64,000 bases of DNA from Candidatus Roseilinea mizusawaensis (lineage in GTDB: Bacteria; Chloroflexota; Anaerolineae; J036; Brachytrichaceae). Made by a program: the position numbers and the translations under genes. The stretch lies in contig JAEANN010000047.1 in the NCBI GenBank assembly GCA_016841965.1, positions 42,993-106,992 on the forward strand. Direction: 5' to 3'. The notes under the pieces were generated by a model that saw only the letters and a program-made list of their open reading frames with translations, searched no databases and was not told the origin of the DNA. Below, piece by piece: positions 28,494-37,329 of this stretch; the stretch's first letter is position 1; each line of letters begins with the position of its first letter.

Positions 28494-29297
28494 TCACGCT
28501 GGCTTGCGATAGTGCCAGCGGGTCAGACGGCGCTCGAAGAGCAGCACGATCGCAAACAGTGCGAGGGTGAGCACAGACACGGCGATGATGCCGGCGAAGG
28601 CCTGCGCGGTCTGGCCGGCGCTGAAGGAGCGCAACATGAATACGCCCAGCCCTTTGGGCGCAGCGATCCACTCGCCCAGCACTGCGCCGATCACGCAATA
28701 GGTGACGGCCACTTTCAGCCCGCTGAAGAAGGCCGGCAAGGCAGCCGGCAGTTTGGCCTTTTGCAATACTTGCCAGCGCGTCGCCCCAAACACGCGCAGC
28801 ATGTCCACCAGCGTGGCGCTCGTGCTGCGCAACCCGTCGCTCAGGTTGACGGTCACGGGAAAGAAGCACACCAGCGCCACCACAATCACCTTGGGCAGGA
28901 TGCCCAGACCGAACAGGATGACCAGCAATGGCGCAATGGCAATCGTGGGCACGGTCTGCGATATGACCAGCAGCGGATATACCGCGCGCTGGGCCAGCGG
29001 CCACGCCTCCATGAGAAAGGCAAACGCCGCGCCCACCGCGACTGCCAGCGCCAGCCCGATCAAGGCAACTTGCAGGGTAGCGCCGGCGTGGTCGGCAATC
29101 AAGGGCAATTGGCCCAGCCCAACCTGAACAATGCGCGACGGGGACGGCAATTGGATCTCGCGCAGCCCCGACACGCGCACGCCGATTTCCCACGCTATAA
29201 GAATTGCGCCGGCCAACGTGAGCACAGGCAGAACGCGCTGCCCAGGGGCAGGGTGGACTGCGATTGAATTCGCTATGACGTTGTGGCGTGCACGCAT
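28494..29297 (-). CDS. ABC transporter permease (ThiX-like)
   Basis: 267 residues from ATG 29295-29297, overlapping the end of the pyrophosphokinase gene by 25 bases; GAGAGGG lies upstream. Six membrane helices of the SsuC/TauC/ThiX type, with the inner-membrane EAA-like loop STSATLVDMLRVFGATRWQV followed by KLPAALPAFFSGLK. It pairs with the NMT1/THI5-like binding protein. No ATPase gene lies in this operon, so one from elsewhere must energise it. Confidence 0.87.
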   Translation of the reverse strand: MRARHNVIANSIAVHPAPGQRVLPVLTLAGAILIAWEIGVRVSGLREIQLPSPSRIVQVGLGQLPLIADHAGATLQVALIGLALAVAVGAAFAFLMEAWPLAQRAVYPLLVISQTVPTIAIAPLLVILFGLGILPKVIVVALVCFFPVTVNLSDGLRSTSATLVDMLRVFGATRWQVLQKAKLPAALPAFFSGLKVAVTYCVIGAVLGEWIAAPKGLGVFMLRSFSAGQTAQAFAGIIAVSVLTLALFAIVLLFERRLTRWHYRKPA

Positions 29298-29944
29298 AGC
29301 AGCCGGCCCTCTCGAATCGTCACGCTGGCGCGCTGCCCCAGCATGACATTGCTCACGCCGCGCGCCGGGCCAAAGATAAGCGACTCGTCGCGCAGCGGGT
29401 ATTCAAGCCCCTCGGTGCGCACGCCGTGCGCATCGCCGCCGAAGGGAATCAGAGACACGATATCTCCGGGCGCGCCACGCAGATCGGCCGGCTGATCGGG
29501 TGTGATCAGAAAGGTCTGTTCGTTGCCGGCGGCAATCCACGCGCGCGCGCCGGCCAGCACCGGCATGGCCAGCAGCATCACATTGGCGACAGTCTGGTCG
29601 AGCCGGCCGCCCAACGCGCCCAGGATCACGATTTCGGCCGGCTCATCATCGGGCGCGACTGCGCCGGCCGGTGAAGCAATCGCATAGGTCAGCGCCAGTT
29701 CCAGGTCTGTTTCGTCTTTGTGGGTGGGGTAGCGCTGTAACGCCGCACCATGTTGCGCGAGATGTTGCAGATGCTCGTCGGTGAGCGAATCAAAGTCGCC
29801 GATGACGACCTGCGGTGTCAGACCCAGGGCCATGGCAGCGCGCGCGCCACCGTCGGCGCAGATGAGTCGGTCGCCGGGGCGCAGCCAGCGCTGCACATCG
29901 CCGGGTGTGGGCGCATCGCCGTTTGCAATGATGACCGTTCGCAT
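29273..29944 (-). CDS. thiN: Thiamine pyrophosphokinase
   Basis: 223 residues from ATG 29942-29944. TPK hallmarks: LICADGGARAAMALG, VVIGDFDSLTDE, YPTHKDETDLELAL and ILGALGGRLDQTVANV. The enzyme transfers pyrophosphate from ATP to thiamine, giving TPP. It is the first gene behind a TPP riboswitch whose terminator T-run ends right at the start codon, so no ribosome site is visible except within the terminator itself, a compact arrangement in which termination removes the whole coding region. The C-terminal GQRASVTIREGRLLCV belongs to the thiamine-binding beta domain. Confidence 0.93.
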   Translation of the reverse strand: MRTVIIANGDAPTPGDVQRWLRPGDRLICADGGARAAMALGLTPQVVIGDFDSLTDEHLQHLAQHGAALQRYPTHKDETDLELALTYAIASPAGAVAPDDEPAEIVILGALGGRLDQTVANVMLLAMPVLAGARAWIAAGNEQTFLITPDQPADLRGAPGDIVSLIPFGGDAHGVRTEGLEYPLRDESLIFGPARGVSNVMLGQRASVTIREGRLLCVHATTS

Positions 29945-29984
29945 AAAAAAAACCGCCTTCTGCGGGTTGCCCGCGTAAGGCGGT
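29945..29984 (-). terminator. Riboswitch-controlled terminator before thiN
   Basis: On the minus strand, ACCGCCTT (29984-29977) pairs with AAGGCGGT (29959-29952), with an inner GCGGG/CCCGC stem, and is followed by eight T residues (29952-29945) that abut the thiN ATG. Confidence 0.9.
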
Positions 29985-30006
29985 CGAAAATAACGGCAAT
30001 GGCGCG

Positions 30007-30106
30007 TTCCCTACGCTGGCATGACCCAGATCAGGTTCAAGGGTCGGCGCGGCGCGGGGAACCCATCCCGCCTAGCGCCCTCTCAGCCTGCTTCCGCAGA
30101 CTCCCC
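30007..30106 (-). ncRNA. TPP riboswitch (THI element)
   Basis: Minus-strand sequence starts GGGGAGTC, contains CTGAGAGGG, and ends with GACCCTTGAACCTGATCTGG followed by GTCATGCCAGCGTAGGGAA, the conserved thi-box core. It precedes the terminator and thiN. Excess TPP should stabilise the aptamer and allow termination, switching off the whole five-gene operon. A TATAAT-like box lies on the minus strand at 30126-30131. Confidence 0.96.
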
Positions 30107-30206
30107 ATCTTTGATTGTAGGCCGAATTATACGGTATTCTAGGGAGCGAGCGGCCGGCTTGCGGCCGGCATGCCGCCGGCACAATCGCCGTACACTCAAA
30201 GGTCTG

Positions 30207-31286
30207 ATGGACAGGGCTACACACATCCGCGCATTTGGCGCGCGCGGGCGATCGCGCATTGTCGGGCTGCGGCGTCAGTGGCAAGCCAGTTGGCGCGACA
30301 CAGGACTGCTGTTGCAGCAATTTGGCGCGCCGCTGGTCGCGTTTGCTTTCATAGTGATCGGGGGTGGCTTAGCCTATCATGCGCTGTCGATCCAAGCCGG
30401 CGAGCCGGTGGATTCAGCCGTCGAAGCAATCTATCTTGCCCTGTCGCTGGTTTTTCTCCAATCAACGGGCGAGTTTCCGCATGTGTGGTATTTGCAAGTG
30501 TTTTACTTCGCGCTGCCGGTGCTGGGCCTGGGCGTTCTGGCGCAGGGGTTGGCAGATTTTGGCGTGTCGTTGTTCAACCGGCGGATGCGCAGCAAGGAGT
30601 GGGAAATGGCGGTCGCGTCGACATATAGCCGGCATGTAGTGTTGGTCGGCCTGGGACACCTTGGATATCGCGTGATGAAGCAATTGCGCGACATGAATCA
30701 GGATGTGATAGTCATCGAACTTGATCCTGACGCCGACATGGTGACAACTGTGCGCGGCATGGGCGTGACGGTGTTGCACGATGATGCCCGACGCGAGGCG
30801 GCGCTACGGGCAGCCGGCGTCGCGCGCGCACGGACAATCGTGCTGTGCTCGCAAAACGACGCGATGAATTTACAAATTGCACTGAAGGCGCGCAGCATCA
30901 ACCCAGACATCCAGGTGATTGTGCGCATCTTCGACGATGATTTTGCCGAAGCGCTGCAAAGCCAGTTCAACTTCAAGGCGCTTAGCGCGACCAGCATGGC
31001 CGCGCCGGCTTTTGCCGCCGCAGCCGTTGGTGTGGATGTGACACGCCCCATCACGGTTGAAGGGCAGGCGCTTAGCTTTGCCCGCATGAACGTGGGCAAA
31101 GCCTCGCCGCTGATCGGCAAGTCCATCCTTGAAGTCGAGCAACAGTATGACCTGAGCGTGGTGTTCTGGCGGCGCGCCGATGAGTCGGATTTTCATCCTG
31201 CCCCAAGCCGGCGCCTCGCGCAGCGCGATGCCATTGCAGTGGTCGGCAAACCAGAGTGCATTCATCGCTTGGTGCAAGACACCTGA
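30207..31286 (+). CDS. Membrane protein with TrkA-N/TrkA-C (RCK) domains, channel-like
   Basis: 359 residues from ATG 30207, AAAGG upstream. Residues about 30-125 hold two membrane helices with a pore-helix-like stretch (AIYLALSLVFLQSTGEFP, then the helix FYFALPVLGLGVLAQ). Residues about 140-265 are a TrkA-N Rossmann domain, VVLVGLGHLGYRVMKQL plus the acidic VIVIELDPD, which bind NAD(H) or ATP. Residues 285-355 are a TrkA-C domain. The layout is that of an RCK-gated K+ channel, but the TVGYG selectivity filter is absent; the equivalent place reads QSTGEFP. Ion specificity is therefore uncertain. It is divergent from the thiamine operon. Confidence 0.82.
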   Translation: MDRATHIRAFGARGRSRIVGLRRQWQASWRDTGLLLQQFGAPLVAFAFIVIGGGLAYHALSIQAGEPVDSAVEAIYLALSLVFLQSTGEFPHVWYLQVFYFALPVLGLGVLAQGLADFGVSLFNRRMRSKEWEMAVASTYSRHVVLVGLGHLGYRVMKQLRDMNQDVIVIELDPDADMVTTVRGMGVTVLHDDARREAALRAAGVARARTIVLCSQNDAMNLQIALKARSINPDIQVIVRIFDDDFAEALQSQFNFKALSATSMAAPAFAAAAVGVDVTRPITVEGQALSFARMNVGKASPLIGKSILEVEQQYDLSVVFWRRADESDFHPAPSRRLAQRDAIAVVGKPECIHRLVQDT

Positions 31287-31290
31287 GAAT

Positions 31291-31318
31291 CGATTTTGGA
31301 TTTTCGATTTGGGATTTG
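31291..31318 (+). repeat. Heptamer repeat tract between the RCK gene and proS
   Basis: Four units in register: CGATTTT, GGATTTT, CGATTTG, GGATTTG. It begins five bases after the upstream stop codon and lies in the 5' leader of proS. Reverse-complement form of the tract inside the giant protein gene. Confidence 0.8.
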
Positions 31319-31353
31319 GACCTCCGCACCCCTGTATTCTTGCTATCCCTGCT

Positions 31354-33117
31354 ATGCGACTCTCCCGACTTTTCAGCCAGACCCTGCGAGAAGCGCCGGC
31401 CGAAGCAGAGACATCCGGCTATCAGTTGCTCTTGCGCGCCGGCTATATCCGCCCACTTGGCGCCGGCATCTTCAGCTATCTGCCATTGGCGCGCCGCGCC
31501 ATGAATAAGATCGAGTCCATCATGCGCGAGGAGATGGACGCCATCGGCGCACAGGAGATGACTATGCCGATTGTGCAGCCGGCTGAAATCTGGAAAGAGA
31601 TGGAGCATCGGGTGCCTGTCGGCTGGGAGATAGGCCGTTTCAAAGATAAAGCCGACCGCGATATGGCGCTGGCGATGATGTATGAAGCAGTGGCAACCGA
31701 TCTGGCGCGTCGTGAAATTCGATCATATCGCCAGTTGCCGCAAGTGGTGTATCACATCCAAACTAAATGGCGTGACGATCTGCGTCCTCGCGCCGGCCTG
31801 ATCGGCGCGCGTGAATTCACCTCGCTTGACAGCTACTCGTTCGACGCCGATCAGGCCGGATTGGACCGGCACTATGAGGCGCACTACCGCGCGTACTTCC
31901 GCATCTTTGAGCGGTGCGGTCTGCCCGTGATCGCAGTTGCTGCAGACGCTGGCGCGATGGGCGGGACGATGGGCCACGAGTACATGTACCTGACGCCGAT
32001 CGGCGAAGACACCGTGCTGCTGTGCGACGCTTGCGGATACAAGGCAAGCCGCCAGGTGGCGCGCTTTCGCAAGTCGGCTGCTGCTGCGACAGAGCCGCCC
32101 CTGCCGATGCAGAAAGTGGCCACGCCGGGGGCGACGACCATCGAGGCATTGGCTGCCTTCTTGAACATCTCAAGGTCAAAGACGGCCAAAGCGGTGTTTA
32201 TGGCGGCCGAGCCGGTCGGCCCTCTGCCCGCCGGTGCGCAACCCATCAGGCTGGGTGCGCGCGAGTTCTTTGTGTTTGCAGTGGTGCGCGGCGACATGGA
32301 GGTGAATGAGACCAAACTGGCCCATGCAGTGAAGGCTAAATCGATCCGCCCTGCTACGGTGGATGAGATTCGCGCAATTGGCGCAGAGCCGGGTTATGGG
32401 TCGCCGGTCGGCGTGCATGGGGCGTATGTTGTAGTGGACGATATCATTCCCGATTCGCCCAACCTGGTGGCCGGCGCGAATGAAGCCGGCTATCACCTGC
32501 TCAACGTCACCTATGGCCGCGACTATCGGGCAGCCCTGGTGTGTGACATTGCTGCTGCCCGCGAGGGCGATGCCTGCCCCGAATGTGGCGCTGCGTTGCG
32601 CGCCTCACGCGGCGTCGAAGTCGGCAACCTCTTCAAGCTGGGCATGCGCTATAGCGAAGCCATGAGCGCCACATTTCTTGATAAGGAGGGCAAAGCGAGG
32701 CCACTGCTGATGGGGTGGTATGGCATCAGTGTGGGCCGGCTGCTGGCCTGTATCGCGGAAGAACATCACGACGCATACGGCTTGAAATGGCCGGCGGTGG
32801 TTGCGCCATACCACGTGCATCTGGTGTCGCTGCGTAGCGCAGATGGCAGCGCCGAACAGATTGCTGCGCAAGTCTATGACGCGCTGTGGGCGGCCGGCAT
32901 CGAGACCCTGTGGGACGACCGCGATGAGCGCCCCGGCGTGAAGTTCAACGACGCGGATTTGATCGGCCTGCCGGCGCGCGTCACGGTGAGCGAGCGCGCA
33001 CTGAAAGCAGGTGGTGTGGAAGTCAAGCGCCGCGGCGCGCACGAAAGCCGGCTGGTGGCTGTAGACCCCGATCTTCCTGCCATCGTGCGCGAGGTGGTGT
33101 GGGGCGCGTCGCCGTAA
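31354..33117 (+). CDS. proS: Proline--tRNA ligase (bacterial type with editing domain)
   Basis: 587 residues from ATG 31354, the usual MRLSRLFSQTLREAPAEAE N-terminus. Class II motif 1 region RAGYIRPLGAGIFSYLPL; motif 2 region YHIQTKWRDDLRPRAG; a YbaK-type INS editing domain (about residues 235-395, MQKVATPGATTIEALAAF onward) that hydrolyses Ala-tRNA-Pro; motif 3 GWYGISVGRLLACIAEEHHD; and the anticodon-binding domain at the end. After motif 2 the usual REF-x-MKD-x-YSF appears as AREFTSLDSYSF, a departure from the family. The enzyme charges tRNA-Pro in the cytoplasm. A tRNA-Pro gene lies 2 kb downstream. Confidence 0.95.
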   Translation: MRLSRLFSQTLREAPAEAETSGYQLLLRAGYIRPLGAGIFSYLPLARRAMNKIESIMREEMDAIGAQEMTMPIVQPAEIWKEMEHRVPVGWEIGRFKDKADRDMALAMMYEAVATDLARREIRSYRQLPQVVYHIQTKWRDDLRPRAGLIGAREFTSLDSYSFDADQAGLDRHYEAHYRAYFRIFERCGLPVIAVAADAGAMGGTMGHEYMYLTPIGEDTVLLCDACGYKASRQVARFRKSAAAATEPPLPMQKVATPGATTIEALAAFLNISRSKTAKAVFMAAEPVGPLPAGAQPIRLGAREFFVFAVVRGDMEVNETKLAHAVKAKSIRPATVDEIRAIGAEPGYGSPVGVHGAYVVVDDIIPDSPNLVAGANEAGYHLLNVTYGRDYRAALVCDIAAAREGDACPECGAALRASRGVEVGNLFKLGMRYSEAMSATFLDKEGKARPLLMGWYGISVGRLLACIAEEHHDAYGLKWPAVVAPYHVHLVSLRSADGSAEQIAAQVYDALWAAGIETLWDDRDERPGVKFNDADLIGLPARVTVSERALKAGGVEVKRRGAHESRLVAVDPDLPAIVREVVWGASP

Positions 33118-33155
33118 TCGGTTGCCGTGGATTGCCCCGCCGGCATGCCACACGT

Positions 33156-34355
33156 TCAGAATTCGGCGGCTTCGCGAGCCAAGCGCACAAAGTGTGCGTC
33201 AGAGCGCGCACCGCGCTGCAAATTGTCGAGCAGGCGCGCCAGCCGTTCATAGTCCACCGGCGCGCCGACCGCGCGCAATTCATCCACAAAGCGGGGGTCG
33301 GGCAGGGTGGGGTTGATGCGCCAGGGCTGCGCCAGTTTGCGTTTCAGCCAGCCGTGATAGCGCAACAGGGCTGCGTTGCGTTGCCCGGCTGCGCGTGACA
33401 GGTTGGCGATTGCCAGCACATACTCACTCGGCTCACGCCGGATGTGCAATTCTGGCATGACAAATGGCCGGCCGAAACGCCGGCCCGACCACACAATATA
33501 GATGCCGATGAGTGTCAGGGCCAGCGACACTGCCAGGCCGGCTGGGGCGCTGAGCATCCATCCCAGCAATGAAGGCGTCTGCCGCGCGCCGTGGTGAAAT
33601 TCATCGAAAGCGATGACGCTGCCCGGCGGCACGAGGCCGGCCAGATTCAGAATCAGCCGCGCATTCGCTTCCTGACGTAGCCCTTCGTTCGTGAACGGAT
33701 ACGTGCCGGCCAGCACGATGACACGGCCGGCGCCCACGCTGCGCGAAGCGATGAGCACACCATCGGCCACCTGTGCGTGAATCAGCGCGTCATTCGGCGC
33801 ATCCAGCGCCAGCGCATTGTCCAGGTTATCGCGCCGCCATTGAAACTCATCGACCGGCAGCCCGTCTAGCAGCGGCAGCGCCAGCGCGGCTGTGACCTGG
33901 CGTGTCTCGAGCAGGGCTGTGTCGAACCCAAACGCGCCAAGCGGCGATTCATCTGGCAAAGCGTATTGGTCAGGTCCGCGCCGCGTGAACGGATATGAGA
34001 CTTCGCGCTCGATAGCCAGGACCAATATGCCGCCGGCTTCGACCCATCGGCGCAGTGTTGCCAACTCCTCGCGCGCAAAGGCATAGCGCGTGTTGGGCTG
34101 CAGGATGTACAACAGGCGCACGTCACCGGATATGCGATAGGGTCGACCTTCGACCAGCTTGACCCGAAAACCCATTGCCTGGTGCCAGCGGGCCAAAGCC
34201 ACGCTGCCTGTCACACCATAGGCGCGCGCACTGAGGGGTGGGCCGTCTGGTGCGCCGAGTTGCAGACTGGCAGCCACAATCGCGCCGGCTACAATCACCG
34301 CCAGGGCCAGCAGCAGCGCTTTAAGGTTCGAGCGAGCAGCAGCACTTTCTGACAT
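33156..34355 (-). CDS. DUF4350-domain membrane protein
   Basis: 399 residues from ATG 34353-34355. One membrane helix at the N-terminus (LLLALAVIVAGAIVAASLQL), a DUF4350-like extracellular domain (about residues 45-260; LYILQPNTRYAFAREELATL, GGILVLAIERE, VIVLAGTYPFTNEGL), then a second helix (AGLAVSLALTLIGIYIVW) and a cytoplasmic helical tail. DUF4350 proteins are usually encoded with MoxR ATPase, DUF58 and DUF4129 genes and are thought to act in cell-envelope or stress functions. Here the DUF4129 partner starts the pair and ends four bases upstream; the MoxR and DUF58 genes are not in the window. Confidence 0.8.
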   Translation of the reverse strand: MSESAAARSNLKALLLALAVIVAGAIVAASLQLGAPDGPPLSARAYGVTGSVALARWHQAMGFRVKLVEGRPYRISGDVRLLYILQPNTRYAFAREELATLRRWVEAGGILVLAIEREVSYPFTRRGPDQYALPDESPLGAFGFDTALLETRQVTAALALPLLDGLPVDEFQWRRDNLDNALALDAPNDALIHAQVADGVLIASRSVGAGRVIVLAGTYPFTNEGLRQEANARLILNLAGLVPPGSVIAFDEFHHGARQTPSLLGWMLSAPAGLAVSLALTLIGIYIVWSGRRFGRPFVMPELHIRREPSEYVLAIANLSRAAGQRNAALLRYHGWLKRKLAQPWRINPTLPDPRFVDELRAVGAPVDYERLARLLDNLQRGARSDAHFVRLAREAAEF

Positions 34356-34359
34356 GCAG

Positions 34360-35157
34360 TTATGGCTGATCGTTTGCCGGCTTGCGTCCGGCAACGGCCA
34401 GCTCCAAAAGCTCACGCACCTGCGCCTCGAATGCGGCGTACCCTTGGGGGGTGAGCGCACGGAAGCCGTACCACACGTCGTCGAACGCCTCGACTACGGG
34501 TTGCAATGCCCCAGCCAGCACGGGCCGGCTGGCCAGTTGGCGCACATATTCCCGATTGGTTAGCGTTCTGTCATAGCGCAGCACGCCACTTTCGTCCAGT
34601 TTCAGCAGGCAGGCCAGGTACAACAGTCTCATCGCCAGCCGGTAATCCTGAACAACTGAAGCCCGCTGTGCCCGCGCCACAGCTTCGGCAGAGGTTGTCA
34701 CTTCGGCGTCGGGGCTGGATTTGTGTAGATCATTGCGCCGGTGCGCGACAGTCAAGCGATATAGCGTCGGCCCTAGCGCGACGATGAGAGCAAGCACGCC
34801 AATGCTGCCGGCAATCGCCAGCATCAGGCGGATCACTTCAATCCCGATACGCGGGAGTTGCACATCGGGAAGGGGTTCCGATGGGGTGGGGCGGGGCGCA
34901 GGAGTTGTCAGCGCACGTTGCAGATTCGGATCGCTCAATATCTCATCCAGAGCTGTTAGTGCGTCATCAACCGATTGGCTTTGGCCGGCCTGGTTGGCCA
35001 AGCGTTCCCACGCACTGCTGTCGCTCTGCGCGACCCGGGCCGCGCGACCCGGCGCCGGGAATGGAGATTCGGCAAACGCCGGATGCGCCGAGAGCGTTTG
35101 CAGGCCGGCGGCAACGATGCCGGCGGCAACGATGCCGGCGGCAACGAGAGTAGCCAT
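34360..35157 (-). CDS. DUF4129-domain membrane protein
   Basis: 265 residues from ATG 35155-35157. A signal or membrane helix built of repeats (ATLVAAGIVAAGIVAAGL, encoded by 15-bp direct repeats of GCCGGCGGCAACGAT type) is followed by a disordered Pro-rich region, a membrane helix (LMLAIAGSIGVLALIVALG) and a C-terminal DUF4129 domain (DYRLAMRLLYLACLLKLDES, YDRTLTNREYVRQL). It is the partner of the DUF4350 gene, four bases apart. A TATAAT on the minus strand (35188-35183) lies 26 bases before the start. Confidence 0.8.
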   Translation of the reverse strand: MATLVAAGIVAAGIVAAGLQTLSAHPAFAESPFPAPGRAARVAQSDSSAWERLANQAGQSQSVDDALTALDEILSDPNLQRALTTPAPRPTPSEPLPDVQLPRIGIEVIRLMLAIAGSIGVLALIVALGPTLYRLTVAHRRNDLHKSSPDAEVTTSAEAVARAQRASVVQDYRLAMRLLYLACLLKLDESGVLRYDRTLTNREYVRQLASRPVLAGALQPVVEAFDDVWYGFRALTPQGYAAFEAQVRELLELAVAGRKPANDQP

Positions 35158-35182
35158 TTTGGCTTGCTGCACAATAGACAGG

Positions 35183-35211
35183 ATTATAGTGAGGTGCCGC
35201 AATGCTATAAT
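35183..35211. promoter_or_regulatory. Back-to-back -10 boxes (DUF4129 gene leftward, tRNA-Pro rightward)
   Basis: TATAAT on the minus strand at 35188-35183 and an extended -10 TGCTATAAT on the plus strand at 35203-35211. The latter lies 12 bases before the tRNA-Pro 5' end. Confidence 0.5.
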
Positions 35212-35223
35212 CTTCGCGTCTTG

Positions 35224-35297
35224 CGGGGAATGGCGCAGTCTGGTAGCGCGCACGGTTTGGGACCGTGAGGTCCCGGGTTCAAATCCCGGTTCCCCGA
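35224..35297 (+). tRNA. tRNA-Pro(TGG)
   Basis: Acceptor arms CGGGGAA (35224-35230) and TTCCCCG (35290-35296) with discriminator A. The anticodon stem CACGG/CCGTG encloses the loop TTTGGGA with anticodon TGG. The T-loop GTTCAAATC and a normal D-arm are present. CCA is not encoded. It reads CCA and, by wobble, other Pro codons. Confidence 0.96.
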
Positions 35298-35318
35298 TTG
35301 AACAGGCGCGCAGCTTGC

Positions 35319-35347
35319 TTGACGTGCCTGCGCGAACTATCTATACT
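35319..35347 (+). promoter_or_regulatory. Sigma-A promoter of rho
   Basis: TTGACG (35319-35324), a 17-base spacer and TATACT (35342-35347). About 255 bases of untranslated leader follow before rho; I see no riboswitch in it. Nothing else is recognised between 35298 and 35610. Confidence 0.65.
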
Positions 35348-35610
35348 GTACTCGCCGCGCTGATCTGCTTAAGAACTCCAGGATGCCGCACGGCACGCCC
35401 GCGTTCGTAATGCCAAATTGAGCTGTGAGCGCGAGTGTCAATTGCCGAACGCGCACAGCGATATTCGATCATTTCGAGGCCTCGCTATGGCGGACGATGT
35501 GCCCGCCACACTCCCAACCAGATTAATGCCTGGCATTGTTAAACGGCAATTCAGCGAGGGGTGGAGCGCATTTAAGCACAAAGAAATAGACTCAAGAGCA
35601 ATATTCAGAT

Positions 35611-37320
35611 ATGAGCCCAAGACGAACCAGTTCAACCAAGGCTGCCCGCCTGGCACGGACATCGGCTGCCCCAGACAGCGTGCACGAAACTGTTGAGACG
35701 ACTGCAAGCGACGTCAGCATTCCAGACATGCCGTCCAATGGCGTGTCAAACGGGGCCGCCAATCAGCAAGATGTAGTGAACAACGCAACGAGCAAGACTG
35801 AGGCGGCGCCCGTCGTTGTCGAACCGGCGAAAGAAGCTGTTGCAGAAGTGCAAGCCCCGGCGCAGACGTCCCCGTTGTTGCAAGTCGTCGGTTTGACCGA
35901 TGTCAGTCCTGCGACGCAGTCGCCTGGGCCGCAGTCACCTGGGCCGCAGTCACCTGCGCCGCAGTCATCTGCGCCGCAGTCATCTGCGCCGCATCCGTCT
36001 CAACACGCCCAGCAGCACGCACCACGCCCACGTCGCAACATGATCGATATGGCGCAGCTTGAACGCGAAACGTTGGGTGAACTGCGCGATCGTGCCCGCG
36101 ATATGGGCGTATCAGGCTACAGCCGGCTGAAGAAAGATGACCTCATCATTCGTCTGTTGCAGGCGCAAGCCGAGCGGCAAGGACTTGAGCTGCGCGGCGG
36201 CGTGCTTGATGTAGTAGATGACAACATCGGCTTCTTGCGCGCAGAGCATTATCTGCCCGGCCCGGATGACATCTATGTCTCCCCGTCGCAGATCAAACGT
36301 TTCGGTTTGCGCACCGGCGACATGGTAGTGGGCCAGGTTCGCCCCCCCAAGGAAGGCGAGAAGTATTTCAGCCTGCTGCGTGTCGAAGCTGTCAACGGGC
36401 AGGATCCTGAGCAGGCCAAAAACCGGCCTGTCTTCGAGAAACTAACCCCCATCTTCCCGGACGAAATCTACAATCTGGAAGGCACCAACAAAATCAGCAT
36501 GCGCCTGCTGAATCTGGTCGCGCCGATTGGCAAAGGCCAACGCGGCTTGATCGTGGCGCCGCCCAAGGTCGGTAAAACCACCTTTCTCAAAGACATCGCG
36601 AATGCGATCAGCGCGCGCTATCGTGACACGCACCTGATGGTGGCCCTCATCGCCGAGCGCCCCGAAGAAGCCACCGACATGGATCGCTCGGTAGAAGCGG
36701 AGGTGGTATCGAGCACGTTCGATGAGCCGGTGCAAAATCATGTGCGTGTGGCAGAGATGGTGCTGGCGCGCGCCAAGCGGCTGGTCGAGTGTGGCCGGCA
36801 CGTTGTGATCTTGCTCGACTCTCTCACCCGCCTGAGCCGCGCCTACAACCTGACCGTTGCCTCAAGTGGGCGCACGTTGTCCGGCGGTGTAGATCCGGCG
36901 GCCCTCTATCCGCCCAAGGCGTTCTTCGGCGCAGCGCGCAATATCGAAGAAGGTGGCAGCCTGACAATCATTGCCACTGTGTTGGTGGATACCGGCAGCC
37001 GTATGGACGATATGATCTACGAGGAGTTCAAAGGCACCGGCAACATGGAGTTGCACCTGTCGCGCAAGCTGGCTGACCGGCGCATCTTCCCCGCCATTGA
37101 CATTGAGCGCAGCGGGACGCGGCGCGACGAAATGCTGCTGGGCGAGAAGACCAGCCAGCGCACGTATCTGATGCGCCGCATGCTGGCTCAGTTGACCACA
37201 CCCCAGCCTCAGGGCGCCGGCTATGACATTACAAATGCAATGGAGGCGTTCCTGCAGCGCTTTGCCCGCACCAAGAGCAACGAAGAATTCCTTGCCTCGT
37301 TGACCAAGGACGGCATCTAG
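35611..37320 (+). CDS. rho: Transcription termination factor Rho
   Basis: 569 residues from ATG 35611. Residues 1-150 are a disordered Ala/Gln/Pro-rich extension that includes 5-residue repeats ([10 protein letters not shown]) encoded by 15-bp units at 35917-35991. A Rho N-terminal domain follows ([20 protein letters not shown]), then the primary RNA-binding cold-shock-like domain (about 200-270) and the RecA-type motor: Walker [17 protein letters not shown], Walker [18 protein letters not shown], and the Q/R-loop region [20 protein letters not shown]. Rho is a hexameric RNA helicase that stops untranslated transcripts. The long extension is like that of high-GC bacteria with large N-terminal insertions. 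Confidence 0.96.
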   Translation: MSPRRTSSTKAARLARTSAAPDSVHETVETTASDVSIPDMPSNGVSNGAANQQDVVNNATSKTEAAPVVVEPAKEAVAEVQAPAQTSPLLQVVGLTDVSPATQSPGPQSPGPQSPAPQSSAPQSSAPHPSQHAQQHAPRPRRNMIDMAQLERETLGELRDRARDMGVSGYSRLKKDDLIIRLLQAQAERQGLELRGGVLDVVDDNIGFLRAEHYLPGPDDIYVSPSQIKRFGLRTGDMVVGQVRPPKEGEKYFSLLRVEAVNGQDPEQAKNRPVFEKLTPIFPDEIYNLEGTNKISMRLLNLVAPIGKGQRGLIVAPPKVGKTTFLKDIANAISARYRDTHLMVALIAERPEEATDMDRSVEAEVVSSTFDEPVQNHVRVAEMVLARAKRLVECGRHVVILLDSLTRLSRAYNLTVASSGRTLSGGVDPAALYPPKAFFGAARNIEEGGSLTIIATVLVDTGSRMDDMIYEEFKGTGNMELHLSRKLADRRIFPAIDIERSGTRRDEMLLGEKTSQRTYLMRRMLAQLTTPQPQGAGYDITNAMEAFLQRFARTKSNEEFLASLTKDGI

Positions 37321-37329
37321 TTTCGCGCG

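Noticed and set aside
35418..35696. 92-codon frame before and overlapping rho
   Set aside because: It runs into rho in another frame, has no family pattern, and lies in the leader of a well-supported promoter.
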